Origin: Halococcaceae archaeon
Lineage (GTDB): Archaea > Halobacteriota > Halobacteria > Halobacteriales > Halalkalicoccaceae
NCBI GenBank assembly: GCA_007129135.1
Contig: SKWB01000338.1
Location: forward strand, 1-10,052
Length of the DNA: 10,052 nt
Reading direction: 5' to 3'
The notes below the pieces were generated by a model. It did no database searches and had not been told where the DNA came from. It was given only the letters and a program-made list of their open reading frames with translations. Shown in pieces: positions 1-6,651 of this stretch; the first letter of the stretch is position 1, and the number at the start of each line of letters is the position of its first letter. The translations under genes and the position numbers were made by a program.

Positions 1-409
1 GATACTGATCGTCCCCGTCGAGCTCGTCGAGGGGCTCGTGGACTCGGACGCCGCGTACCTCCTCGAACGAGAGCGACGGCTCGGTTTCGATACCCTCGCC
101 GAGGTACTCCTCGTCCCAGGCCTCGGACGCTTCCTCGTAGTCGGCGTCCGCCGGAACGTCGGGCGCCTCGATCTCGTGGGGTGGTTCGTCCACCCGTGGC
201 TCCTCCCCGACGACCGCCTCGGTCGTGTCGCCCCCTCCGTCGTCGTCCCCACTTCCCTCATCGCCGTTCTCGCTCGGGTCGTCGCCGTCGTCGCTCCCGT
301 CTCCCGGATCCGCCAGGTCGTCGTTCGGGCCGGCTCCGTCCTCGATGCACCCGGGGAGCGTCGGTACGAGTCCCGATCCAGCCGCGACGAGCAGTCGCCG
401 CCTGTTCAT
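1..409 (-). CDS. Tat-type lipoprotein, N-terminal part (runs off left edge)
   Basis: An open frame without a stop runs from an ATG at 407-409 to the left edge, giving 136 visible residues. The N-terminus, MNRRRLLVAAGSGLVPTLPGC, has a run of three Arg (residues 3-5), a short hydrophobic stretch and a lipobox-like TLPGC ending at Cys21. That is the form of a haloarchaeal twin-arginine lipoprotein signal, so the mature protein is probably lipid-anchored on the outer face of the cytoplasmic membrane. Residues 22 to about 75 are a low-complexity linker of Asp, Glu, Gly, Ser and Pro, typical of surface proteins in high salt. From about residue 80 the sequence is more ordered (for example EASEAWDEEYLGEGIE) but still acidic. 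I do not recognise the family, and the functional domain may lie outside the window. A TATA-like element sits 22-28 bases upstream, supporting this start and a leaderless mRNA. Confidence 0.8.
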   Translation of the reverse strand, partial: MNRRRLLVAAGSGLVPTLPGCIEDGAGPNDDLADPGDGSDDGDDPSENGDEGSGDDDGGGDTTEAVVGEEPRVDEPPHEIEAPDVPADADYEEASEAWDEEYLGEGIETEPSLSFEEVRGVRVHEPLDELDGDDQY

Positions 410-430
410 GTATCCGATCAGCGTGTCGGC

Positions 431-437
431 AGATAAG
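431..437 (-). promoter_or_regulatory. TATA-like element of the lipoprotein gene
   Basis: Reading on the minus strand, CTTATCT lies 22-28 bases before the ATG at 409. This is the spacing expected for an archaeal TATA box driving a leaderless or nearly leaderless mRNA. It lies in the short gap between the phosphodiesterase stop and this gene, so the lipoprotein gene probably has its own promoter. The call rests on position and A/T content only. Confidence 0.45.
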
Positions 438-498
438 TGTCTTCAGTAGACACAAAGAGCCGTTTCACCAATCCGTTCGAGACCGGTTCCCGGAGCGG

Positions 499-1743
499 TC
501 ACGGACTGAGCCGGTCCAGCCGGGCGGCCGCGAACGGCACCAGCATCTCCTCCGGGGAGAGCCCGCCGTGCATCCCGACCAGCTCGAGTTCCTCGTCGGT
601 CCACCACGCGCTTCCCTCCCCTGGCACGCAGACCAGCTCTCCGCACCGCTCGTCGAACTCGGGATGCGGGTCGCGGTCGCCGAACAGCCCCAGCGACAGG
701 GCCTCCTCGCGGGTGAAGGGGTGGGCGTCGAGGTGGGTATCGAGGACACCGTGCAGCCGGTCGAGGTGGCCGTCCCGGACGTGGAACCGGACGTTCCGCG
801 GTCCGCCGACCGGCGGGATGGGCTCCCCCTCGCCATCACGTCGGAGGTGGTCCCAGATCGGTAGCTCCTGCAAGTCGACGTTCCCTCTGGGGTCCGTATC
901 GACTTGGCCGTGGTCCGCCGTCACCACCACGAGCGTCTCCTCAGCGAGCGTGGGATCGAGCTTCCCGTGGAGTTCGCGATCGAGCGCGGCGGTGACGCTC
1001 GCGAGCTGTGCTGCGTACCTCTCGCTCTCGGTTCCCGATTCGTGTGCGACGCCGTCGAGGACCGGAGAGTAGGCGTAGACGAACTCGGCGCCGGACTCGA
1101 GCGCCTGCCGGATCGAGAGCGCCATCTCCGCGGCGTTCCGGTGGGGACGGCGGTCGATCCCGTCCTCGACGTCGCTCTCCGCGATCTCGACCGGACGAAC
1201 CAGCGAAACGGCCGTCCCGGAGTCTGCTATCTCCTCGTGAATCGACCTCGGCGGGAAGAGGTCGGTCCGGCCGAAGCGGTCGGTCTCCGAGAGCGGTTCG
1301 TCGTCCAGCGTGGCGAACGGGAGCGTCTGGATCACGCGATCGAGTTCGGGGAGGTACTGCCACCAGCCGAGGACCGCGTGTTCGATCGGCTGGAGACCGC
1401 TCGTGAACGTCGTCATCGCCGCCGCGGTCTCCGAGGGGTACGTCGAGGTGAGCGGCGTGACCGGTCCCGCCTCGGTGAGCGACGCGAGAAAGGGGTGGTC
1501 GGCGTGATCGCGCTTCCAGTGTGCGTAGCCGAACCCGTCGAGCAGGACGCAGACCACGCGCTCTACGTCGGTATCGACACCGGAGAAGACGTCGTCGGGC
1601 AGCGGTCGGTCGGCCGTGAGACCACGGAGCGCTCGGAGCGTGTCCGGGACGTTCGCGAAGCAGTAGTCCCCGTAAGTGGGGAGCAGGGCGCCGTCACGAG
1701 CGTAGTCCTCGAGCAGCCATCGTTCGACCGATTCGCGGAGCAC
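499..1743 (-). CDS. Alkaline phosphatase superfamily protein (type I phosphodiesterase / nucleotide pyrophosphatase type)
   Basis: This 414-residue protein should hydrolyse a phosphodiester or pyrophosphate bond with two metal ions. The full ligand set of the nucleotide pyrophosphatase/phosphodiesterase family can be read off in order: Asp69 in LLDGFG, the nucleophile Thr101 in STYPSETAAA, Asp230 and His234 in SPVLDGVAHESG, Asp277-His278 in TADHG, and His392 in MHGG. The segment PIEHAVLGWWQYLPE (about 119-133) resembles the G/W-rich loop after the nucleophile in bacterial and archaeal relatives. There is no signal peptide or membrane segment, so it is probably cytosolic, unlike the secreted eukaryotic NPPs. 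The start is GTG: the frame has no nearby ATG, and a TATA-like CTATATC lies 23-29 bases upstream. The substrate cannot be told from sequence; nucleotides, nucleotide sugars or phosphonate-type compounds are all possible. The fold assignment is firm, the reaction less so. Confidence 0.88.
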   Translation of the reverse strand: MLRESVERWLLEDYARDGALLPTYGDYCFANVPDTLRALRGLTADRPLPDDVFSGVDTDVERVVCVLLDGFGYAHWKRDHADHPFLASLTEAGPVTPLTSTYPSETAAAMTTFTSGLQPIEHAVLGWWQYLPELDRVIQTLPFATLDDEPLSETDRFGRTDLFPPRSIHEEIADSGTAVSLVRPVEIAESDVEDGIDRRPHRNAAEMALSIRQALESGAEFVYAYSPVLDGVAHESGTESERYAAQLASVTAALDRELHGKLDPTLAEETLVVVTADHGQVDTDPRGNVDLQELPIWDHLRRDGEGEPIPPVGGPRNVRFHVRDGHLDRLHGVLDTHLDAHPFTREEALSLGLFGDRDPHPEFDERCGELVCVPGEGSAWWTDEELELVGMHGGLSPEEMLVPFAAARLDRLSP

Positions 1744-1765
1744 CCTTGGCGCTTCTCGCCGATCC

Positions 1766-1772
1766 GATATAG
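1766..1772 (-). promoter_or_regulatory. TATA box of the phosphodiesterase gene
   Basis: CTATATC on the minus strand lies 23-29 bases before the GTG at 1741-1743. This is the best TATA match in the roughly 100-base gap between aroA and this gene. It supports both the GTG start and transcription independent of aroA. Confidence 0.55.
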
Positions 1773-1801
1773 CGTTGATCGGTCGTGCAGATCGGTGTTC
1801 G

Positions 1802-1821
1802 GAAACCCCACTCGTAGGGGG
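1802..1821 (-). terminator. Possible weak hairpin plus short T-run after aroA
   Basis: In the aroA sense direction, about 25 bases after the stop, CCCC and GGGG can pair around the loop TACGAGT and are followed by TTT. The stem is only four or five pairs and the T-run is short. It is a weak candidate for the aroA transcript end; archaeal termination depends more on T-runs than on hairpins. Confidence 0.25.
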
Positions 1822-1845
1822 AGTCGTATCCGCCCGGATGTCCGC

Positions 1846-3120
1846 TCAGCTTGACACGTCAGCGCCGAGCCCCGACAGCACATCGAAGAAGTCCGGGAAC
1901 GAGACGTCGACGTGTTCGGCCCCCTCGACGGTCGTCTCCCCCTCGGCGACCAGGCCGGCGACCGAGAGCGCCATCACGATCCGGTGGTCGTCGTAGCCCT
2001 CGACCGCGGTGCCCACGAGATCCGTCTCCTCGCCGACGACCGTCAGCTTGTCTTCTTCCTCCTCGACGACGGCGCCCATCTTCTCCAGTTCGGTCGCCAT
2101 CGCGCTCACTCGGTCGGTCTCCTTGTACCGGACGTGCTCGCAGTCGGTGATCCGCGTCTCGCCTCCCGCCGCCGCGCCGAGAACGGCGATCGTGGGGAGC
2201 AGATCGGGCGTGTCGCCGACGCCGACTTCGATCCCCGTGAGCTCAGACGCGCTCGTCCGGATCTCGCCTCCCTCTCTCTCCCACTCGACTGCGCCGCCCA
2301 TCCGCTCGACGATCTCGACGATCGCGCTGTCGCCCTGCGCGCTCGGCTGCGCGCCGGTGACCGTCAGCTCCTCGCCGCAGAGCACGCCCGCCGCGAGGAG
2401 GTAGGAGATCGAGGAGAAGTCGCCGGGCACCGAGTACTCCGACGCGTCGTAGGTCTGGTTCCCTGGCACCCGAAACCCCTCCGGGGTTCGCTCGACGTCG
2501 ATGGAGAACGCCGAGAGCACGTCGAGGGTGATCTCGACGTACGGTGCCGATTTCAGCTCCGTCGTGAGCTCGATATCGATCCCCCGCTCGCTCACCGCGC
2601 CGGCCATGAGCAGCGCGGTGATGTACTGGGAGGAGACGTCGCCGGGGATCGCGACCGATCCCCCGGGGATCGGCCCGCCGACGACCAGCGGGGCCTGACC
2701 GTTCCCACGGGTGCTCTCGGCACGCGCCCCGAGGTCCGAGAGCGCCGCCAGTAACGGCCCCTGCGGGCGGGAGCGGAGCGAGTCGTCGCCGGTGAGCACG
2801 GCGAGGCCATCACAGAGCGCGGCGGTCGCGGTCACGAGCCGCATCGTCGTGCCGCTGTTCGCGCACTCGATCACGTCGTCGGGGGGCTGGGGCGTTCCGC
2901 GAAAGCCCTCGATCTCGACGCTGTCGTCGCGTGCCTGGACCGTCCCGCCGTACGCTCGCACGGCGCGCATCGTCGCGCGCGGGTCGGCGCCGAACAGCGG
3001 GTTCCGTACCGTCGCGCCGTCGCCGTAGCCGGCGGCGAGGATCGCCCGGTGGGTGTAGCTCTTCGACGGCGGGGCGCGCACGCGGCCGGAGAGCCGCGAG
3101 GGAGAGATCGTGACGTCCAT
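1846..3120 (-). CDS. aroA: 3-phosphoshikimate 1-carboxyvinyltransferase (EPSP synthase)
   Basis: This 424-residue enzyme joins phosphoenolpyruvate to shikimate 3-phosphate, the sixth step of the shikimate pathway, in the cytoplasm. Length and motif order fit the family: [15 protein letters not shown] at 17-31 (Lys20, Ser21, Arg25), NSGTTMRL at 88-95, SRPQGPL at 117-123, the substrate-binding DVSSQY at 161-166, VPGDFSS at 231-237, GDTPDLLP at 302-309 (Asp306 probably the catalytic Asp), RYKETDR at 331-337 and YDDHRIVMA at 376-384. The C-terminal VSFPDFF (406-412) appears to have Val where the E. coli enzyme has Lys411, closer in form to the Bacillus-type enzyme. The ATG at 3118-3120 was chosen because [12 protein letters not shown] is the usual family N-terminus. 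The frame is open upstream to 3609, but that part has no family similarity and opposes another gene. I see no clear TATA box in the 81-base divergent gap. Confidence 0.96.
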   Translation of the reverse strand: MDVTISPSRLSGRVRAPPSKSYTHRAILAAGYGDGATVRNPLFGADPRATMRAVRAYGGTVQARDDSVEIEGFRGTPQPPDDVIECANSGTTMRLVTATAALCDGLAVLTGDDSLRSRPQGPLLAALSDLGARAESTRGNGQAPLVVGGPIPGGSVAIPGDVSSQYITALLMAGAVSERGIDIELTTELKSAPYVEITLDVLSAFSIDVERTPEGFRVPGNQTYDASEYSVPGDFSSISYLLAAGVLCGEELTVTGAQPSAQGDSAIVEIVERMGGAVEWEREGGEIRTSASELTGIEVGVGDTPDLLPTIAVLGAAAGGETRITDCEHVRYKETDRVSAMATELEKMGAVVEEEEDKLTVVGEETDLVGTAVEGYDDHRIVMALSVAGLVAEGETTVEGAEHVDVSFPDFFDVLSGLGADVSS

Positions 3121-3169
3121 GTGCGGCTCCGAGACACGCTCGGCCCATGACCGTATCGGTCCCGTCGGG

Positions 3170-3174
3170 TTTTT
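3170..3174 (+). promoter_or_regulatory. T-rich, TATA-like element for the gene at 3202
   Basis: A run of five T in GGTTTTTGC lies 27-31 bases before the ATG at 3202, where the TATA box of a leaderless haloarchaeal gene would be. It is within the 81-base gap that separates this gene from divergent aroA. The match is only by position and T content. Confidence 0.35.
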
Positions 3175-3201
3175 GCGGGCGCGATCCCTCGACCAGGTCG
3201 A

Positions 3202-3642
3202 ATGAAGACCGGCTCCGAGGACCCGCACAGCATTCGGTCGGTGGCGGTCACCGCGAACGACGTCGTCACCGCCTACGAGGCGACGGTTCGCGCGGGGAGA
3301 GAGACCGTCCTCCGGGTCACGCCGCCGTTCGTCCCCCGGGAGCGCGGCCGGCTCCACGTCCCGGGTCCGGGCGAGCCCTCGGGCGATCCCGCGCCGATCC
3401 ACCTCGATCCGCGGACGCTGCTCCGCGAGGAGGCACTGGGCCCGTTCCCGACGCCGGACGACACCGCCGGAGCCATGGAGGCCGAGGGCGAGCGCTACTC
3501 GCCGGAGCGCCACCACGACCGGCACGTCGAGGCGGTCGAGCGGTGGCGGGCGACCGCACGGGAGGCGCTCGTCGAGGAGATCGAGATCGGAACTCCGGGC
3601 GGGGCCCACCGGATCGAGATCAAGGCTCTCGGTGGGGGCTGA
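3202..3642 (+). CDS. Conserved-type haloarchaeal protein of unknown function
   Basis: This is a 146-residue soluble protein with no signal peptide, membrane helix or recognisable catalytic motif. Residues 9-43 ([19 protein letters not shown]..., ending VLRVTPPF) resemble small uncharacterised proteins I recall from haloarchaea: a short helix, then a strand leading into an RVTPPF motif. The middle (44-90) is rich in Pro, Gly and Arg. Residues 97-127 form a charged, probably helical stretch with several His ([14 protein letters not shown]). The C-terminus, [19 protein letters not shown], looks like a beta strand pair. The coding sense is supported by the ATG close behind a T-rich element, by the divergent position next to aroA, and by haloarchaeal-like composition. 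Its last 23 bases overlap the 3' end of the convergent AI-2E gene. The function is unknown; a nucleic-acid or ligand-binding role would be a guess. Confidence 0.72.
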   Translation: MKTGSEDPHSIRSVAVTANDVVTAYEATVRAGRETVLRVTPPFVPRERGRLHVPGPGEPSGDPAPIHLDPRTLLREEALGPFPTPDDTAGAMEAEGERYSPERHHDRHVEAVERWRATAREALVEEIEIGTPGGAHRIEIKALGGG

Positions 3643-4828
3643 CGCCGGTCGCCCGGTCGGCTCCCGCCGGACCGTCCCCGGGCGAGGATTTCGGTCCCCC
3701 CTCTGGATCGGGGGTCTCAGCGAACTCGGGGAGCGTCGCCTGCTTCGTGTCGGGGAGCTCTCCGGAGACGACGTACGGGACGAGTATCAGCCCGGCGTTG
3801 ATCAGCAACACCAGGAGGATCGGGGCGAGGAAGAGCCCGTAGAGGCCGAAGACGGCGGGCCCGACGATGTAGGCGACGATCAGCAGGCCCGTGTGGGTGT
3901 TCTCGCCGGAGATCAGCCCCCTGATGACGAGGTCCGGGATCGCGTCGACGAGGACGCCGACGACGGCGACGAAGCCGGCGACGTAGAGCAGCGCGGAGTA
4001 GTCGCCTTCGACGACGAGCCGGGCGAGCAGGGCGAGGGCGACCGGTACGTAGACGAGTTTGATCCCGATGACCGGGACGAGACTGCCGATCCCAGCGAGC
4101 GCGCCGAGGAGTGCGGGGAACGGGACTTGGACGATCGACGGCGCGACGAGGTTGTAGAGGGTGAAGACGACGATGCCGACCGCCGCGGTGACGAAGATGT
4201 TCACGATGTTGCCGAAGAGCGTCGCCGAGAGCTCGGGGTCGACGGCGCGGACGTACTCGGTGAGCACGCCGTCGCGGTCGAACGTCTCAAGCAGCCAGTC
4301 GACGAAGCGGGGGCCGTCGATCAACATGTAGTAGGTGAGCAGGACCAGGATCATCGTCTGGACGACGAGGCTGCTCGCCATCCCGAGGACGCCGAGCAGG
4401 CCCGTTCCGAACGAGGCGAGCGGCGCGGTCGCGCTCGCGCCGGCGATCGCCTCCTCGAGCTCGGAGAGCTCGATCCCACCGAGGTCCGCTTCGAGTACGC
4501 TCCTGACGAGCTGGTCCTGCACGCCGTACTGTTCGACGAGCTGGGCCGCCTCGATCAGGACGATCGATATCGTGTAGACGAGCAGGACGAGAAACGGCAC
4601 GCCGAAGAGCACGAGCGCGAGCGCCGCCCGGACCCGCTTCCCGAGGTCGAACCGGCGGAGGAACCGGTAGATCGGCCGGACCGCGTAGTAGAGGAAGACA
4701 GCGACGACGACGACCGCGGTGAACGCCTCCACCACGTAGGCGGCGAGCGCGAACAGCGCGAGCAGGAGGATCCCGAGGACGATCCGCTGGCGGAGTCGGA
4801 TGGTCTCCCGATCTGAGGTCCGGGACAT
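3620..4828 (-). CDS. AI-2E family transporter (polytopic membrane protein)
   Basis: This 402-residue membrane protein belongs to the AI-2E (PerM/TqsA-like) family, whose members are linked to export of autoinducer-2, Na+/H+ antiport or other small solutes; the substrate here is unknown. Hydrophobic segments fall near residues 15-33, 36-50, 68-95, 145-170, 205-225, 235-272, 278-300 and 312-350, matching the family's usual eight-helix plan. Family features include the soluble stretch at 96-140 after the first helices, [13 protein letters not shown] at 45-57, [10 protein letters not shown] at 166-175, and a long hydrophobic C-terminal region with [12 protein letters not shown] (331-342). Residues 355-402 are a polar, disordered-looking tail. 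The start MSRTSDRET was chosen because CATATATG lies 25-32 bases upstream; longer starts would put that TATA box inside the gene. The gene diverges from the ABC operon and converges with the gene at 3202, overlapping it by 23 bases. Confidence 0.88.
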   Translation of the reverse strand: MSRTSDRETIRLRQRIVLGILLLALFALAAYVVEAFTAVVVVAVFLYYAVRPIYRFLRRFDLGKRVRAALALVLFGVPFLVLLVYTISIVLIEAAQLVEQYGVQDQLVRSVLEADLGGIELSELEEAIAGASATAPLASFGTGLLGVLGMASSLVVQTMILVLLTYYMLIDGPRFVDWLLETFDRDGVLTEYVRAVDPELSATLFGNIVNIFVTAAVGIVVFTLYNLVAPSIVQVPFPALLGALAGIGSLVPVIGIKLVYVPVALALLARLVVEGDYSALLYVAGFVAVVGVLVDAIPDLVIRGLISGENTHTGLLIVAYIVGPAVFGLYGLFLAPILLVLLINAGLILVPYVVSGELPDTKQATLPEFAETPDPEGGPKSSPGDGPAGADRATGVSPHREP

Positions 4829-4852
4829 TCGTCCGTCATAGTACGCCGGAGA

Positions 4853-4860
4853 CATATATG
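4853..4860 (-). promoter_or_regulatory. TATA box of the AI-2E transporter gene
   Basis: The palindromic CATATATG lies 25-32 bases before the ATG at 4826-4828 on the minus strand. It is the most A/T-rich site on that side of the intergenic region and fixes the start at MSRTSDRET, with a leaderless mRNA. Confidence 0.6.
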
Positions 4861-4880
4861 AGGTCGCCCCCCGTTTCCGT

Positions 4881-4888
4881 GAATAAAT
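4881..4888 (+). promoter_or_regulatory. TATA-like element of the ABC/TetR operon
   Basis: GAATAAAT lies about 40 bases before the ATG at 4929. It predicts transcription starting near 4909-4913 and a leader of about 16-20 bases. The in-frame ATGs at 4887 and 4902 would lie inside or too close to this element. It is 20 bases from the divergent TATA box of the AI-2E gene, so one bound regulator could affect both promoters. Confidence 0.5.
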
Positions 4889-4928
4889 GAGGGAAATGTT
4901 CATGAGTTCACGTCGGGAAGGGACGGGG

Positions 4929-5861
4929 ATGGGTGCGATAGAACTCGAGGGGCTGACGAAGCACTACGGGGCGGTCGTGGGCATCGACGACCTGACGTTC
5001 TCCGTGGAGGGTGGCGAGATATTCGGGTTCCTCGGGCCGAACGGCGCGGGCAAGACCACGGCGATCAGGACGCTCCTGGGGCTGCTCTCGCCGACCTCGG
5101 GGACCGCCCGGGTGCTCGGCGCGGACGTGCGGGACGAGGGGGCGCTGGTCGAGGCGAGACGTCGTGTCGGCTACTTGCCGGCGGACCTCGGCTTCGACGA
5201 GGGGGCGACCGGTGAGCAGATCCTCGACCTCCACGGGAGGATCAAGGGTGATTCCCGGCGCGAGGCACTCCTGGCGCGCTTCGACCCGCCGATCGAGCGC
5301 CCGATCCGCGAGTACTCGACCGGCAACGAGCAGATGCTCGGCATCGTCCAGGCGTTCATGCACGACCCGGACCTGGTGATCATGGACGAGCCGACCTCCG
5401 GGCTGGATCCGCTGAAACAGGAGCGATTCCACGAGTTCCTCGCCGAGGAGAGCGCGCGGGGGACGACCGTCTTCTTCTCCTCGCACGTGCTGAGCGAGGT
5501 CAGACAGGTCTGTGACCGCGTGGGGATCCTCAGGGACGGCCGACTCGCCGCGCTCGAGGACGTGGAGACGCTGCTCTCGCGTGGGGGCAAGCGGGTGCGG
5601 ATCAGGGTGGAGGGATCGCTCGATCCCACCGACCTCGCACTCCCCGGGGCGTTCGACGCCGAGTCGGTCGGCGACGCGCTGGCGTTCACCTACGCGGGCG
5701 AGTACGACGCGCTGCTCTCGCGCCTCGCGGAGCTCGACGTGATCGACGTCGAGATCGGCGAACCACCGCTCGAGGACGTCTTCATGCACTACTACGGCGA
5801 GGAGGGCGAGACGGACGACGAGGGGTCCACCGCACGCAGAGCGGAGGTAGCGGATGCTTGA
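4929..5861 (+). CDS. ABC transporter ATP-binding protein (ABC-2 exporter type)
   Basis: This 310-residue ATPase powers a two-gene ABC-2 type exporter with the permease that follows. Numbered from the ATG at 4929: Walker A GPNGAGKT 36-43, signature region YSTGNEQ 129-135, Walker B LVIMDEPTSGLD 149-160, and switch His186 in SSHVLSE. The Q-loop region reads VGYLPADLG (80-88) with no Gln at the expected place, and the signature is a degenerate form of LSGGQ; both are also seen in other ABC-2 drug and bacteriocin exporter ATPases. Residues 215-288 form the extra C-terminal domain ending in PPLEDVFMHYY, usual for this subfamily. The last 20 residues are acidic and polar. The start was chosen because MGAIELEGLTKHYG is the normal domain beginning and the TATA-like element lies near 4885. 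In-frame ATGs at 4887 and 4902 are less likely. The last 8 bases overlap the permease gene. The transported substrate is unknown. Confidence 0.93.
   Translation: MGAIELEGLTKHYGAVVGIDDLTFSVEGGEIFGFLGPNGAGKTTAIRTLLGLLSPTSGTARVLGADVRDEGALVEARRRVGYLPADLGFDEGATGEQILDLHGRIKGDSRREALLARFDPPIERPIREYSTGNEQMLGIVQAFMHDPDLVIMDEPTSGLDPLKQERFHEFLAEESARGTTVFFSSHVLSEVRQVCDRVGILRDGRLAALEDVETLLSRGGKRVRIRVEGSLDPTDLALPGAFDAESVGDALAFTYAGEYDALLSRLAELDVIDVEIGEPPLEDVFMHYYGEEGETDDEGSTARRAEVADA
5843..5848 (+). promoter_or_regulatory. Strong Shine-Dalgarno site before the permease
   Basis: GGAGGT, a perfect match to the anti-Shine-Dalgarno end of archaeal 16S rRNA, lies five bases before the permease ATG at 5854, inside the end of the ATPase gene. 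It supports the 5854 start and translation of the permease from the middle of a polycistronic mRNA. The apparently leaderless genes of this window lack such a site. Confidence 0.7.
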
Positions 5862-6651
5862 GTTCGCCCGGTTCGAGGCCAGACGCCGGGCGAAGGGGAC
5901 GGCGGCGCTCGTCGGCGGCGTGAGCCTCCTCGCCGCGTCGTTCACGGGGCTGTTCCCGTCGATCGAGCGAGCGGACGTCGACATGGACGCCTACGTGGAG
6001 GCGTTCCCCCCGGCGCTCCAGGAGGCGTTCGGCATCGCGGCGCTCGACACGATCGAGGGCTTTCTGGCCGTCGAGCTCTACCAGTTCGTCTGGCTCCTGC
6101 TCCTCGGGCTCTACTTCGCCTACAGCGCCGCCGGACTGATCGCGAGCGACGTCGAACGCGACCGGATGGACCTCACCCTCTCGCTTCCGGTCTCCAGGAC
6201 GAGAGTGCTCGCGGAGAAGTTCCTCTCGGTCTGCGTCCCGATACTCGCGTTGAACGCGGTCGTTCCACTCGTCGTCTACGCGAGCGTGGTCGCGATCGGC
6301 CAGTCGATCGACCCGGTCGACCTCCTCGTGGTCCACCTGCTCTCGATCCCGTACCTGCTCGCCTGTGCCGCGATCGGCCTCGTCCTCTCCGTGCTCGCGG
6401 ATCGGGCCGACCTCGCGAAGCGGGCGGCGATCGTCGTCGTCTTCGTGCTCTTCCTGGTGGAGTCGCTCGCCGCCAGCACGGAGAACCTGGAGTGGCTCGG
6501 CTACGTGAGCCCCACCCACTACTACGACCCGACGGCGATCCTCGTCGAGGGGAGTTACGACCTGACCGGGATGGGAGTCCTCCTCGTCGCGACGCTCGCG
6601 CTGGTGTTCGCGAGCAGGCACCGGTTCGTCCGGGCGGACGTGGGCGCATGA
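5854..6651 (+). CDS. ABC-2 type transporter permease
   Basis: This 265-residue membrane protein is the partner of the ATPase, with which it overlaps by 8 bases. It probably forms a dimer in the cytoplasmic membrane. Hydrophobic segments lie near residues 17-36, 72-100, 125-150, 154-185, 188-207 and 230-250, giving the six helices of the ABC-2 fold. After the second helix, the segment SDVERDRMDLTLSLPVSRTRVLAEKF (97-122) is the typical cytoplasmic stretch of this family (ER..GTLELLLSLPVSR..., then a basic helix), thought to contact the ATPase. The residues between helices 1 and 2 (about 37-70) are polar and face outward. A perfect GGAGGT lies five bases upstream of the ATG. The stop overlaps the TetR start (ATGA at 6648-6651), so the three genes are translationally linked. 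The substrate cannot be told from sequence; drugs, lipids or peptides are all possible. Confidence 0.9.
   Translation: MLEFARFEARRRAKGTAALVGGVSLLAASFTGLFPSIERADVDMDAYVEAFPPALQEAFGIAALDTIEGFLAVELYQFVWLLLLGLYFAYSAAGLIASDVERDRMDLTLSLPVSRTRVLAEKFLSVCVPILALNAVVPLVVYASVVAIGQSIDPVDLLVVHLLSIPYLLACAAIGLVLSVLADRADLAKRAAIVVVFVLFLVESLAASTENLEWLGYVSPTHYYDPTAILVEGSYDLTGMGVLLVATLALVFASRHRFVRADVGA

Noticed and set aside
241..345. Asp/Gly codon-rich tract in the lipoprotein as a DNA repeat or tandem array
   Set aside because: The GAC/GGC stretches have no fixed unit or period; they reflect an acidic low-complexity linker.
904..1854. Plus-strand open frame of 316 codons opposite the phosphodiesterase
   Set aside because: It is Arg- and Glu-rich with no recognisable motif, while the other strand carries a complete metal-binding site.
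3121..3609. N-terminal extension of aroA to a start near 3609
   Set aside because: The added 163 residues lack similarity to any EPSP synthase, oppose the gene at 3202-3642 and would make the enzyme far longer than the family norm.
3632..4816. Long plus-strand open frame (394 codons) opposite the AI-2E gene
   Set aside because: Its translation is a repetitive Asp/Glu/Arg string without domains, as expected when a G+C-rich gene is read on the opposite strand. The minus-strand frame gives a clear membrane protein.
3620..4828. Naming the AI-2E protein as an autoinducer-2 exporter and inferring quorum sensing
   Set aside because: The family name comes from one E. coli member; other members move different solutes, and nothing nearby concerns AI-2 synthesis or sensing.
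4887..4928. Longer starts of the ABC ATPase at 4887 or 4902
   Set aside because: These codons lie in or just after the TATA-like element at 4881-4888, and the added residues are not part of the ABC domain. They cannot be excluded without transcript mapping.
4908..5984. Minus-strand open frame of 358 codons opposite the ABC ATPase
   Set aside because: It has no motifs and an Arg/Glu/Val shadow composition; the plus strand encodes Walker A and B.
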